From Shewanella benthica (GTDB lineage: Bacteria; Pseudomonadota; Gammaproteobacteria; Enterobacterales; Shewanellaceae), in NCBI GenBank assembly GCA_023284085.1, contig JAKVHY010000031.1, positions 1-64,000 of the forward strand: a DNA stretch of 64,000 nt, written 5' to 3'. A model generated the notes under the pieces. The model did not search any database and was not told where the DNA came from. It worked only from the letters and a program-made list of their open reading frames with translations. Made by a program: the position numbers and the translations under genes. Positions 45,381 through 54,708 of this stretch are shown piece after piece; positions within the stretch are counted from its first letter, which is position 1; every line of letters starts with the position of its first letter.

Positions 45381-46114
45381 TTTTTATGTCCCTCAAGTTC
45401 ACCGATTAACTGAGCTATTTTACTCACGGTTAGGTGCGGGTAGACTTGCTTTGACGCGATCATTACCGGGGCTTTATCACATGCCCCCAGGCAAGGAAGA
45501 GGAATTAGGGTGAAGCGGTTATCCGGCGTCGTTTCGCCGGGGTTAATCTGTAATTTCTGGCTAATGGCTGCGCGAACTTCGACTCCGCCCATCAAGTCGC
45601 AACTGATACCATCACAGGGGTGCAGCACTATCTCGCCAACGGCTTGCCTAAATATCAGGTTATAGAAGGTGGCGACAGAATCTAGATCTGCAACGGAGAC
45701 ATGAATATAAGCGGACAGCAGAGATAAACTGGCATCGCTCACCCAGCCTCTTTGTTTTTGAATCACCTTGAGTGCATCGATGGAGACTGCTGCCGGATAT
45801 GGGGCCGATGCCAGCAGCTTATCGAGCTGCTTGGTTTCACATGGACTCAGTTGGGATGAATCATCAGCAGCTTGCCTATCTTCAACCTTGGCTAAAGTCG
45901 CTGCAGTCTCTGCGCTGGGTGTTAGCCTCGACTCAGCCAGTGTGCTACGGACTGGAAACTCATCTTGAGTATGGATCTTGTCTGGTGTGGTGAATGTAGC
46001 TTGTGCGTGATTGCCCGCCTGATCATCGGTTGAAGCATCGCCGTTAGAGGGAAGGTCACCGGACATGACTTCCTGAATGGAGATCCTCAATAGCTGCTCA
46101 TAATTGTGTGTCAT
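45377..46114 (-). CDS. nuoE: NADH:quinone oxidoreductase subunit E, long N-terminus
   Basis: 245 aa, versus 166 in E. coli. The extra ~80 residues are an N-terminal low-complexity segment (Asp, Ala, Thr, Gln rich). The conserved part, from ~90, has the thioredoxin-like [2Fe-2S] fold with VATFYNLIF, CDGISC and PCLGACDKAPV supplying the four Cys. The upstream part is in frame with the ATG, so it looks translated. nuoCD ends 8 bp upstream of the start. Confidence 0.93.
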   Translation of the reverse strand: MTHNYEQLLRISIQEVMSGDLPSNGDASTDDQAGNHAQATFTTPDKIHTQDEFPVRSTLAESRLTPSAETAATLAKVEDRQAADDSSQLSPCETKQLDKLLASAPYPAAVSIDALKVIQKQRGWVSDASLSLLSAYIHVSVADLDSVATFYNLIFRQAVGEIVLHPCDGISCDLMGGVEVRAAISQKLQINPGETTPDNRFTLIPLPCLGACDKAPVMIASKQVYPHLTVSKIAQLIGELEGHKK

Positions 46115-46122
46115 ATCAGCCC

Positions 46123-47913
46123 CTACCTATCCACGTCGGCCATAACAAAATCGATACTGGCTAAGATCACAATCAAGTCGGCCACCATTAGCCCCTTTGC
46201 CAAGGTCGGGATCATCTGCAAATGGGGAAAAGATGGGGTGCGGATCCGAGTTCGATAACTTGAGCTGGTACCGTCCGATATCAAGGTGTAAGCGTTGATT
46301 CCTTTAGTGGCTTCGACGGCGAAACTTGACTCACCCTTGGGCATCACACCTCCCCAACTCACATTCATAAAGTGTTGGATCAGGGTTTCGATATCTTGCT
46401 TGCTCCTGTCGCTTCTTGGAGGAGTGGTTAATGGGTGGTCTGCCTTATAATTCCCCTGTGGCATATGGTCTATGCATTGTTGGATGATCTTTATGCTTTG
46501 TCTCATCTCATCGACTCTGAGCTGGCATCTGTCATAGGCATCGCCATTGTGGGCCGTTGGAATATCGAACTGATAGTTTTCATAGCCTGAGTAGGGGCGG
46601 GATTTTCGCAGATCCCACTCGAGACCCGTGGCTCTTATGCCCACGCCGGAAATGTTCCATTCGAGGGCCTGCTGGGTGTCATACTTGCCTATGCCCACGG
46701 CGCGATTTTTGAGTATGCTGTTTTGCATCACCATGACTTCGTATTCATCGAGTTTGGCCGGGAAGTAATCGACGAACTCCTGCATCATGATATGCCAGCC
46801 CTGAGGCAGGTCTTGGGCCACACCACCGATCCGAAACCAGCTTGGGTGCATGCGAGCACCTGTGATGGCCTCTATGATGCTGAACAGTTTTTCTCGGTCG
46901 ATAAACAGATAAAAGATGGGAGAGAGCTGACCGACATCTTGGGCAAACGTGCCGAAGAACAGCATATGACTCAAGATGCGAAAGCACTCGGCCAACATGA
47001 CCCGGATGCACTCGACCCGCTCAGATACTCGAATATCAGCCAATTGTTCTATGGCCAAGATATAGGGGAAGTTATTCATCACCCCACCTAAATAATCAAT
47101 TCTGTCGGTGTAGGGGATAAAGCCATGCCAGGTCTGGCGCTCCGCTATCTTTTCAGCGCCTCTATGGTGGTAACCGATATCGGGTACCGAATTTATAATC
47201 TGCTCGCCATCGAGTTGCAGCGCGATTCTAAATACCCCGTGTACGCTGGGATGGTTCGGGCCCAGATTGAGAAACAGGTAATCATTATCACCGCTGCTTT
47301 CATCCATGCCCCACTCTTTAGGATTGAATCTCAGTGCATCTTGCTCTCTGGCAAGCTTGTCATCATCCAGAGTGAATGGCTCTGCCTCGGTGGCGCGGCA
47401 GGGAAACTCTTTGCGCAAGGGGTGGCCCTGATAGGTCGGCGGTAACAGAATACGGCACAGGTTAGGGTGTGCATCGAATACGATACCGAACAGATCCCAG
47501 GCTTCACGCTCATACCAGTTTGCCGAGGGCCAGATTGAAGTGATACTGGCTTGATGTTCATTATCCTCAAGCGCGACCTTAAGGCGAATATCTTGGTTTC
47601 TTGCTATGGACAGGACTTGATATACCAAGGTGAAGTCTTTCGCCGGCAGCAACGCTTTATCTAATCTAAGACGCTCGTCTACGGCATAGAGGTCGAACAA
47701 AAAATTGAACGGTTCGGGAATCGATTTGAGCAGGCTTAAGGCGGGAATAACTTGATGTTTATCTATCCAGAGGGTGAGAATATTGTCCGCCGTCTTCTGC
47801 TCAATGGCTTCGTCTCCAAGGAGTTGCTCTAATTCAGGGATCATGGCTAATGTCAGCCCCAGTTTGAGAGACCATGTGGGTATTGCTGACATCTCCTTCG
47901 TCATGATAGTCAT
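46123..47913 (-). CDS. nuoCD: NADH:quinone oxidoreductase subunits C and D, fused
   Basis: 596 aa, matching the fused NuoCD of E. coli. Residues ~1-190 are NuoC (WYEREAWDLFGIVFDAHPNLCRILLP), then a linker, and ~210-596 NuoD (LGPNHPSVHGVFRIALQLDGE, RADPDIGYHHRGAEKIAE-like motif, TDRIDYLGGVMNN, ending ASIDFVMADVDR). It binds quinone near cluster N2. Start chosen at 47913; two further in-frame ATG within seven codons are possible. Confidence 0.96.
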   Translation of the reverse strand: MTIMTKEMSAIPTWSLKLGLTLAMIPELEQLLGDEAIEQKTADNILTLWIDKHQVIPALSLLKSIPEPFNFLFDLYAVDERLRLDKALLPAKDFTLVYQVLSIARNQDIRLKVALEDNEHQASITSIWPSANWYEREAWDLFGIVFDAHPNLCRILLPPTYQGHPLRKEFPCRATEAEPFTLDDDKLAREQDALRFNPKEWGMDESSGDNDYLFLNLGPNHPSVHGVFRIALQLDGEQIINSVPDIGYHHRGAEKIAERQTWHGFIPYTDRIDYLGGVMNNFPYILAIEQLADIRVSERVECIRVMLAECFRILSHMLFFGTFAQDVGQLSPIFYLFIDREKLFSIIEAITGARMHPSWFRIGGVAQDLPQGWHIMMQEFVDYFPAKLDEYEVMVMQNSILKNRAVGIGKYDTQQALEWNISGVGIRATGLEWDLRKSRPYSGYENYQFDIPTAHNGDAYDRCQLRVDEMRQSIKIIQQCIDHMPQGNYKADHPLTTPPRSDRSKQDIETLIQHFMNVSWGGVMPKGESSFAVEATKGINAYTLISDGTSSSYRTRIRTPSFPHLQMIPTLAKGLMVADLIVILASIDFVMADVDR

Positions 47914-47915
47914 CT

Positions 47916-48572
47916 TTAAACCCTGTCTGGCGGCGTGAGTTTATCGCTAGCGACTCTTGAGGCATGTTTTTCATCTCTCAGGTTACGGCAGGCAAAGGAT
48001 TCTATCTCTTGTGGGGTGATGACGCGATTGAGTGGTCTTCTCTGTCTGGGGGAGCCATTCTTGATGGCCTCTTGCAGCAGGGTTAGTCCATACATCAGGG
48101 CTTCAGGTCTGGGCGGGCAACCCGGAACATAAAGGTCTATGGGCAGGAACTTATCTGCGCCCTGGACCACGCTATAGACATCATACATGCCGCCGGAATT
48201 GGCACATGAGCCCATGCTGATCACCCACTTGGGCTCCAACATCTGATCATAAAGGTGCTTGATCACCGGGGCCATCTTAAGAAATACAGTACCTGAGATG
48301 ACGATAAGATCGGCCTCTCTTGGCGTCGCGCGTATGACTTCTGAGCCAAAGCGGGCGATGTCATGACGACTGGTGAAAGAGGTGGCCATCTCGACGTAGC
48401 AGCAAGATAAGCCGAAATTAAACGGCCATAGGGAGTTGCTTCTTCCCCAGGCGACTAGGTCTTCTAAGCGGGTGACTAACAGGTTCTTCTCTACCACCTC
48501 TTGCATGCTCATCGAGGCGGTTGGGATCGACTGAGTGTCGTCAAGGTTAGGTTTTGTCAGTTGCCATCGCAT
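47916..48572 (-). CDS. nuoB: NADH:quinone oxidoreductase subunit B
   Basis: 218 aa (E. coli 220). It holds N2 with FGLSCCYVEM, MGSCANSGGMYD and VPGCPPRPEAL. The ATG at 48572 overlaps the nuoA TGA and has GAGGGGG upstream; a longer frame to 48602 overlaps nuoA and is not used. Confidence 0.96.
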   Translation of the reverse strand: MRWQLTKPNLDDTQSIPTASMSMQEVVEKNLLVTRLEDLVAWGRSNSLWPFNFGLSCCYVEMATSFTSRHDIARFGSEVIRATPREADLIVISGTVFLKMAPVIKHLYDQMLEPKWVISMGSCANSGGMYDVYSVVQGADKFLPIDLYVPGCPPRPEALMYGLTLLQEAIKNGSPRQRRPLNRVITPQEIESFACRNLRDEKHASRVASDKLTPPDRV

Positions 48573-48943
48573 CAAGAATCCCCCTCTTTGCGAATGCCCC
48601 AATCGAAGGCGCCTTGTTTGATCTCATAAATCAAGGCAATGAGCAGGGCTAAGATAAACAAACTGGCTGTGAATAGGCCAGGCCAACTTGTTTCTACCAC
48701 CACCAGAGACCAGAGGTAGAGAAATACCGCTTCGATGTCGAAAATCACGAAGGAGATGGCGATTAAGAAATAGTTCACGTTCCAGCGAATATTGGTATCG
48801 CCGACGGGGACTATGCCGGATTCATAGGGGTAGGCGTTGGTTCTCTTATGACCTCTGGGGTTTAAGGCATGCGACACAATAATCATCGTCATGGTGACTA
48901 TGATTATCGCGAAAACATAGAAAATAAAACTCGCAGATAGCAT
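48572..48943 (-). CDS. nuoA: NADH:quinone oxidoreductase subunit A
   Basis: 123 aa (E. coli 147). Three membrane segments with family motif KRTNAYPYESGIVP and FVIFDIEAVFLYLW. First gene of the operon, which reads nuoA-B-CD-E-F-G-H-I-J-K-L-M-N; the promoter should be in the ~210 bp to the right. Confidence 0.95.
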   Translation of the reverse strand: MLSASFIFYVFAIIIVTMTMIIVSHALNPRGHKRTNAYPYESGIVPVGDTNIRWNVNYFLIAISFVIFDIEAVFLYLWSLVVVETSWPGLFTASLFILALLIALIYEIKQGAFDWGIRKEGDS

Positions 48944-49154
48944 AACTCAGCGCCTTATTCTTTGTTTCTTATCCCAAAAAAACTTAATTCTATAGCTCAT
49001 GCTCTAGTTGTGATAAAGCATAGTCCAAAAAAAAGAGTTCAAAAAAATGAGTTGAAAATATTACATTTTTATTCTTATGAGTGGCTTGTGTTCGCAAGCT
49101 TGACGGTATGATGAGCTAAGCTTTCATCCGGACAGGTATAAACATGAGTACGAG

Positions 49155-49586
49155 CTAAACCAAACGGGTATGTCCACGTTCATACATGGCTCTTAAATGG
49201 TCGTCTATGGCCTTTAATACCGCTGAGCGATTAATGACGCCGATTAATTTATCTTCATCATCGACGATAGGGTAAATCTTGGGTTTGTGATGGGTCATTT
49301 GTTGCGCTAGATCTAAGACCGATGCCTCCTTCTTTACCGTAAGCGGATCGCCATGCATCACATCTCCAACGTCACAGTGGTTCTCGTTGAGGTAAGTGGC
49401 TTCAAGCATCTTGATTAAGCAGTCTTGCTCAGATAAAAAACCTATGACCTTCCTATTTTCATCGATGACGGGTCCACCAATCTGTTGGTTATGCAGGAAG
49501 AGTTCTACGGCCTCTGCAATTGGCATGTGTGCTGTAAATGTAACTGGACGTCTATTCATGTAGTCAGCAATTTTAATCGACTCCAT
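49155..49586 (-). CDS. Tandem CBS-domain protein
   Basis: 143 aa with two CBS domains: SIKIADYMNRRPVTFTAHMPIAEA...VIGFLSEQD and DVGDVMHGDPLTVKKEASV...LIGVINRS. CBS pairs bind adenine nucleotides such as AMP or ATP and regulate partners; this one has no other domain. Start ATG 49586 has AAGGGAG upstream; earlier in-frame codons are unlikely. Confidence 0.85.
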   Translation of the reverse strand: MESIKIADYMNRRPVTFTAHMPIAEAVELFLHNQQIGGPVIDENRKVIGFLSEQDCLIKMLEATYLNENHCDVGDVMHGDPLTVKKEASVLDLAQQMTHHKPKIYPIVDDEDKLIGVINRSAVLKAIDDHLRAMYERGHTRLV

Positions 49587-49871
49587 AGCTCGCTCCCTTA
49601 TTGCAACTGAGTGGTCCTGTCTGTCATATTGAGTTAGATAAATGTTAAATCTATATGTGTACTGCTTAAGCATCTGAATGATGCGCTATTGATATAAGAT
49701 TAGACGGAATTCCTTGTTTTGTTAGATAAACAAAAAAAAAGAATTAAAAACCAATACTCACGCATTTTTTATAGTGACTCAAATTGCTAAAATTGAAAAT
49801 GTTGAACTTAGTGACTAATTTCTTGAGTAAAACTGATATTTTAGACTGACTAGAGAACCAAGGGATTGAAT

Positions 49872-50564
49872 ATGACTTATCCATTAACTTATGTGGGGCG
49901 TCAAACAAGCCGAAGTGACGGCGAGGCGAGGCGGCTGATTATTTTAGAAGCCACCCTAAGGCTTATCGTTAGAGAGGGGATCCGTGGGGTTCGCCATCGC
50001 GCCGTGGCGAAAGAAGCCGATGTGCCTTTAGCATCTACGACCTATTACTTCAAAGACATCAAAGATCTTATCAGTGATTCTCTGACCTATTTTGCCGAAA
50101 AAACCTTATGGATGAATAGGGAGTTGGAAGCGCGTAGTTTCGAGTTACTCAAACAGCTTAGCAGCGCGAGCCAGGGAGCCGACGAAGACGCACTTAACCC
50201 TCGCGAGTACACTGAGCTATTAGTGAGTAATTTAACGCAATTTATCTGTACCCATATCCGAGAACAAGTGTCCTGCAGAGACGATCGTATATTGGAGGTG
50301 GCTTTTCATGAGGAAGCGCTGAGGAACAAACAACTGGCTAGTGCGATAAAGCGCTTAGATGAATCTTTACTGTCGACCATTCAAGGTTTTTTTGCGCAGC
50401 TGGCTTCGAGCAACTCGTTGGCGGATGCCTACCAAATATTAGGCTTGATAAAGCTGCTCGAATACCAATCTATTGTTCGAGACGATAATGGTGAGTCGGG
50501 GCCCGAGTTTGAAACAATAATCAGCTCGACGGTTCGAAATATTATCAGAGGTATTCTTGCGTAA
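49872..50564 (+). CDS. TetR-family transcriptional regulator
   Basis: 230 aa. N-terminal HTH ARRLIILEATLRLIVREGIRGVRHRAVAKEADVPLASTTYYFKDIKDLI is TetR-type; the C-terminal ligand domain has no assigned family. No target is obvious: cysK is convergent and the CBS gene is divergent on the left. AAGGGA lies 7 bp before ATG 49872. Confidence 0.88.
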   Translation: MTYPLTYVGRQTSRSDGEARRLIILEATLRLIVREGIRGVRHRAVAKEADVPLASTTYYFKDIKDLISDSLTYFAEKTLWMNRELEARSFELLKQLSSASQGADEDALNPREYTELLVSNLTQFICTHIREQVSCRDDRILEVAFHEEALRNKQLASAIKRLDESLLSTIQGFFAQLASSNSLADAYQILGLIKLLEYQSIVRDDNGESGPEFETIISSTVRNIIRGILA

Positions 50565-50574
50565 TTGGCAGGCA

Positions 50575-50606
50575 TAAAAAAACCGGATATCAGATCCGGT
50601 TTTTTA
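50575..50606. terminator. Terminator shared by the TetR gene and cysK
   Basis: AAAAAACCGGAT and ATCCGGTTTTTT form a stem with CAG or similar in the loop; both flanks are A/T rich, so it works both ways between convergent genes. Confidence 0.85.
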
Positions 50607-50625
50607 ATTCGAGTGTCAGTGTCGC

Positions 50626-51594
50626 TTACTGAACGTTTTCAGCGTCAGAGAATTCACCCTGGAATAAGGCTGAAGAGAGATAACGCTCGGCAGCAGAGGG
50701 CAAAATCACGACTATGGTCTTGCCTTCAAATTCAGGAAGCTCGGCAATGCGATTCGCAGCGACTACTGCAGCACCGGATGAGATCCCCACTAAGATGCCT
50801 TCCTCTTTCATCAAACGTTGAGCCATTTCGATTGACTCTTCGTTCGTCACAGCTTCGACGCGGTCGATCATTTCCAGATCTAAGTTACCAGGAATGAAAC
50901 CGGCACCGATACCTTGGATCTTATGTGGTCCAGGTTGTACTGGTTGACCCGCAAGGGTCTGGGCGATAACCGGTGAATCTGTCGGCTCGACAGCGACAGA
51001 GGTGATGGCCTTACCCTTAGTATTCTTAATATAACGGCTCACACCAGTGATAGTACCACCGGTACCCACCCCCGCAACGAGAACATCGATTTCACCATCG
51101 GTGTCGTTCCAGATCTCAGGACCCGTTGTTTTCTCATGGATCTCCGGGTTAGCCGGGTTATTAAATTGCTGCAGTAATACATATTTTTCAGGAGCAGATT
51201 GGCGAATTTCTTCGGCCTTGTCGATAGCCCCCTTCATGCCTTTAGCACCATCGGTAAGCACTAAATTAGCCCCCAAAGCTTTTAGCAGCTTACGGCGCTC
51301 CAGGCTCATGGTATTTGGCATGGTTAGAGTCAGTTTATATCCGCGAGCGGCAGCAACATAAGCCAGAGAGATACCCGTATTGCCCGATGTTGGCTCAATC
51401 AACTCTTTACCTTGAGTCAGCAAACCTTTCTTCTCAGCATCCCAAATCATATTTGCACCGATGCGACACTTAACGCTAAAGCTTGGGTTTCTGGCTTCTA
51501 TTTTGGCTAAAACATTGCCTTTACTCACACGTTTAAGGCGAACAAGAGGGGTGTTACCTATGGTATAAGAATTGTCTTCGAAAATTTTGCTCAT
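50626..51594 (-). CDS. cysK: Cysteine synthase A
   Basis: 322 aa (E. coli 323). The PLP Lys is Lys42 in NPSFSVKCRIG; PTSGNTGISLAYVAA, GTGGTITGV and GISSGAAV are the substrate and phosphate loops. It makes cysteine from O-acetylserine and sulfide. Start ATG 51594, AAAGGAG upstream. It is convergent with the TetR gene. Confidence 0.97.
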   Translation of the reverse strand: MSKIFEDNSYTIGNTPLVRLKRVSKGNVLAKIEARNPSFSVKCRIGANMIWDAEKKGLLTQGKELIEPTSGNTGISLAYVAAARGYKLTLTMPNTMSLERRKLLKALGANLVLTDGAKGMKGAIDKAEEIRQSAPEKYVLLQQFNNPANPEIHEKTTGPEIWNDTDGEIDVLVAGVGTGGTITGVSRYIKNTKGKAITSVAVEPTDSPVIAQTLAGQPVQPGPHKIQGIGAGFIPGNLDLEMIDRVEAVTNEESIEMAQRLMKEEGILVGISSGAAVVAANRIAELPEFEGKTIVVILPSAAERYLSSALFQGEFSDAENVQ

Positions 51595-51897
51595 TGGTTG
51601 CTTACTCCTTTGAATATTCAAGCTAATCATAATCGCCTTTAGCGGCAATAGAAGTGATAGTTTGTTCTTCGTTATTCCATTTTGTTATTAAACATCTCGT
51701 ATCTAGTATTAAACCTTGAGTTAGATGATGGTTAAAAGTGTTAACCTATTGTATGTATAATTGATTCCAGCTTATATCTGGCGCCAATCTTAGATGTTTA
51801 ATATAGAGGTATTTACCTAGCTTTGGCATAAAACATTTGCTCACATTGGCATAAGTTTACCTGTGTAGAAACTAAAAAATAATAACAACGGATAGCT
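51595..51897. other. Intergenic region between cysK and the RDD gene
   Basis: About 300 bp between divergent genes, AT-rich, presumably with both promoters. I see no gene or recognisable site. Confidence 0.4.
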
Positions 51898-53148
51898 ATG
51901 ACAAGTACAACTCCCGAGAAAAAATCTGCATATGCCTCACAAATGGCTGCTAAAACCGATCCCAAATCAATCGTCACTCCTTTTGCCTTCGAGATTGCAC
52001 CTCAGGTACTGTATACCCCGTTAGCGACTCCGATGAAGCGTGGCTTGGCCATGTTAGTCGATGGCTTGTTGATCTCGGTGCTCGCAGAGCAGGCGGGCTG
52101 GGTGTTTATCCTATTCGTTGGTTTGACCCTGCTGATCCAGAGAAAGAGCCGCGAGCTGGGAAAAATCTTTAAATGGGGCCTGTATATTTCCATGTTGGTG
52201 ATGATGCTTTGGGTGACGATAGGGGACTTCTTCTCTGGTGCTGATAATTCTGATAGTGAGCCAGGAATATCCGATACGCCTATGACAATTGCAGCTGTAG
52301 GTCGGCTTATTGGTTATGTGCCCCATATTATTCGTTTTAGCAGTTGTTTAACGTTAGATTGCGCCGAAACAGAGCTAAATGAATTAGTGCCTGCACTTCG
52401 ATCATCACAATTGCCAATTTCTGAGCAAGCCTCGATAATCAATAATGCCATAGATGACATAGCCTTATCGAATGTCGACAAGGCAAAACTTAAGCTGGGA
52501 ATAGCACAAGACCTGGCCGAATTGGATGAGTTATACAGGCTAGAGAAAGATAAGCTAAATGAGTCTAGTGTCACTAAGGCGGCTGAATTAGTACCACCAC
52601 AGGGAGCAGAACAATCCGGCGCAGAGGAAGTCCTAACCAATGCTCGGGTGTTACAAGAGCCGAACCTAGCTGAGGAGACCCAAGAATTGCATGAGTTTAG
52701 CCAATCGAATGAGATGAGCCACTTACAGGAATTAGACAAAGAAGATGATGAGGCAGACGACTACAGTTTAATTTCCTGGACCAAGGGGATACTCAATGAC
52801 TTGGGGTTGGGCTTTGGTTGGGCTGCTTTTTACTTCACCGTATTCACAGCCTGGTTTGACGGACAAACTTTGGGCAAGAAGCTGCTGAGGATCAGAGTCA
52901 TTCAACTCGATGGAACTAAACTCTCTCTATGGGATTCATTCGGTCGTTATGGTGGTTATGGTGCTGGATTTGCGACCGGGCTACTCGGATTTCTACAAAT
53001 ATTTTGGGACGCCAATAGGCAGGCAATACAAGATAAAATTTCGGCAACGGTGGTGATTGATCTCAATAGGGCAAAACAAAACATGATCGATGATAGTGAG
53101 TCATTCAGTGATTCAATCTCGATAGAAGCTGCTAAAAACACTCAATAA
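51898..53148 (+). CDS. RDD-family membrane protein with a long insertion
   Basis: 416 aa. An RDD core is split: the first part (PLATPMKRGLAMLVDGLLISVLAEQ) carries the R..D motif and early TM segments (~40-120), and the rest (FFTVFTAWFDGQTLGKKLLRIRVIQLDG...DKISATVVID) is at residues ~305-400. Between them is a ~170-residue acidic, Glu/Leu-rich soluble segment (~130-290). RDD proteins are poorly known; some are Na+/H+ antiporters. It precedes the REC-REC-GGDEF gene by 290 bp. Confidence 0.75.
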   Translation: MTSTTPEKKSAYASQMAAKTDPKSIVTPFAFEIAPQVLYTPLATPMKRGLAMLVDGLLISVLAEQAGWVFILFVGLTLLIQRKSRELGKIFKWGLYISMLVMMLWVTIGDFFSGADNSDSEPGISDTPMTIAAVGRLIGYVPHIIRFSSCLTLDCAETELNELVPALRSSQLPISEQASIINNAIDDIALSNVDKAKLKLGIAQDLAELDELYRLEKDKLNESSVTKAAELVPPQGAEQSGAEEVLTNARVLQEPNLAEETQELHEFSQSNEMSHLQELDKEDDEADDYSLISWTKGILNDLGLGFGWAAFYFTVFTAWFDGQTLGKKLLRIRVIQLDGTKLSLWDSFGRYGGYGAGFATGLLGFLQIFWDANRQAIQDKISATVVIDLNRAKQNMIDDSESFSDSISIEAAKNTQ

Positions 53149-53438
53149 TTACCGGTACTGGTCGATAAGGCATCGCTTGTACAAACTTATCGATACGGTC
53201 AGGTAAATCTTTTGTGGCAAGTAGAGCTAAAGTGCTACCTTTAATGGATGCAACAACACATATTTGGCTCGATAAGTGTTTTGCTTAGTGCGGCGATGTT
53301 GCAGAGACCGGATAGTCGATATAAAAGAGAAAGGAATCCCTTGCCAGAAACACCTTCATCGAAAAAAGATAAGGTCCGATACCTCTTCGGTGAGTCGGTC
53401 GATTCTAAAAGAATAAATTGTCAGTATAGGAGAAGAGA

Positions 53439-54680
53439 TTGCGTATTTTAGTCGTAGAGGACAGTAAAGTTGTGTCCCGTATTTTACAGCATCTTATTGC
53501 TCAGGAATTAGACTGCGAAGTCGATTTTGCAGTGGATATGGCGGCGGCAAAAATACTCTTAGAGCAGAAAGAATATTTTGTGGCGATCACAGACTTGAAT
53601 CTGCCCGATGCCCAGGAAGGGGAAATTGTCAGGTTAGTGCTGTCGAAACAGACACCCTGTATCGTACTCACCGGAAGCATGGATTCAGAGCAGCGTAAGC
53701 GATTGTTGCAACTCGGCATTGTCGATTATATTTTAAAAGAAAACCGCTTCAGTTATGAATATGTTGTCCGTTTAGTTCGCCGTCTTCAGCGTAATATAGA
53801 CGTTAAAGTCCTGGTTGCCGATGACTCAGTGGTGAGCCGTAAGTTTGTCAGAAGTTTACTCGAGCAGCACCTCTATCAGGTCATCGAAGCCGATGATGGT
53901 CATTCAGCCTGGGAGATATTACAGAGCCAACCCGATGTACAGCTGCTTATCACCGACTACAATATGCCAGGCTTGGATGGTTTTGGTCTCATCTTGAAGG
54001 TCAGAGAGAAGTTCAGCCGGGAAGAGCTGGCTATTATCGGCCTGTCCAGTGATTCGGATGAGAGTTTGTCTGCACGATTTATTAAAAATGGTGCCAATGA
54101 CTTTCTGCAGAAGCCCTTCGTTCATGAAGAGTTCCACTGCCGGGTGCTCAATACTCTGGACTCTTTGGATATGATCCGTAAATTGTGGGATCAGGCTAAT
54201 TTGGATTATTTAACCTGTGTTTATAATCGCCGATATTTTTTCGGACTCTTCGAAGAGCAAATGGAGCAGATTAAACAGAAGCAGGGAGCCCTGACGGTTG
54301 CTCTGCTGGATATCGATTTCTTTAAGAAGGTCAACGATACCTATGGCCACGATGTGGGCGATGAAGTGTTAGTCGAATTTGCCGCTCGTTTGAAGCATTT
54401 TTTCGGTCAACATTTTACCGTAGCTCGATTCGGTGGCGAGGAGTTCACCGTTGCATTTAAAGGCCTTAATCAAGAGAAAGCCTTTGTCTTGATGGATAAG
54501 TTTCGCTCTCAACTGGAGATGAAACCAATCGTCACGTCGAAGGGGGATATGTTTATCACAGTCAGTACAGGCATTGCCGGGCTGGCAGATGATAGTCTGG
54601 ATGGACTGATCAAAAGAGCCGATAAGGCCCTTTATGATGCCAAAGAGTCTGGTCGAAACTTAGTGTGTATCGAAGCCTAA
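53439..54680 (+). CDS. REC-REC-GGDEF diguanylate cyclase
   Basis: 413 aa. REC1 (~1-120: ILVVEDSKVVS, AITDLNLPDA, VLTGS) and REC2 (~122-240: KVLVADDSVVS, LITDYNMPGLDG, QKPFVHEE) precede a GGDEF domain (~250-413) with DYLTCVYNRRYF, LLDIDFFKKVNDTYGHDVGD and an intact GGEEF. No RxxD inhibitory site is seen upstream of GGEEF. It probably makes c-di-GMP when phosphorylated. TTG start at 53439 with AGGAG 7 bp before; no ATG fits. It lies 28 bp before the convergent marR-type gene. Confidence 0.88.
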   Translation: MRILVVEDSKVVSRILQHLIAQELDCEVDFAVDMAAAKILLEQKEYFVAITDLNLPDAQEGEIVRLVLSKQTPCIVLTGSMDSEQRKRLLQLGIVDYILKENRFSYEYVVRLVRRLQRNIDVKVLVADDSVVSRKFVRSLLEQHLYQVIEADDGHSAWEILQSQPDVQLLITDYNMPGLDGFGLILKVREKFSREELAIIGLSSDSDESLSARFIKNGANDFLQKPFVHEEFHCRVLNTLDSLDMIRKLWDQANLDYLTCVYNRRYFFGLFEEQMEQIKQKQGALTVALLDIDFFKKVNDTYGHDVGDEVLVEFAARLKHFFGQHFTVARFGGEEFTVAFKGLNQEKAFVLMDKFRSQLEMKPIVTSKGDMFITVSTGIAGLADDSLDGLIKRADKALYDAKESGRNLVCIEA

Positions 54681-54708
54681 GCTCGCCTTCGCTTGAAACC
54701 TGATGGCG

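Noticed and set aside
46723..47091. Plus-strand 122-codon open frame opposite nuoCD
   Set aside because: Antisense shadow of nuoD with no domain.
53248..53451. Plus-strand 67-codon open frame before the REC-REC-GGDEF gene
   Set aside because: It overlaps the start region of the real gene, has no clear ribosome site and no recognisable domain.
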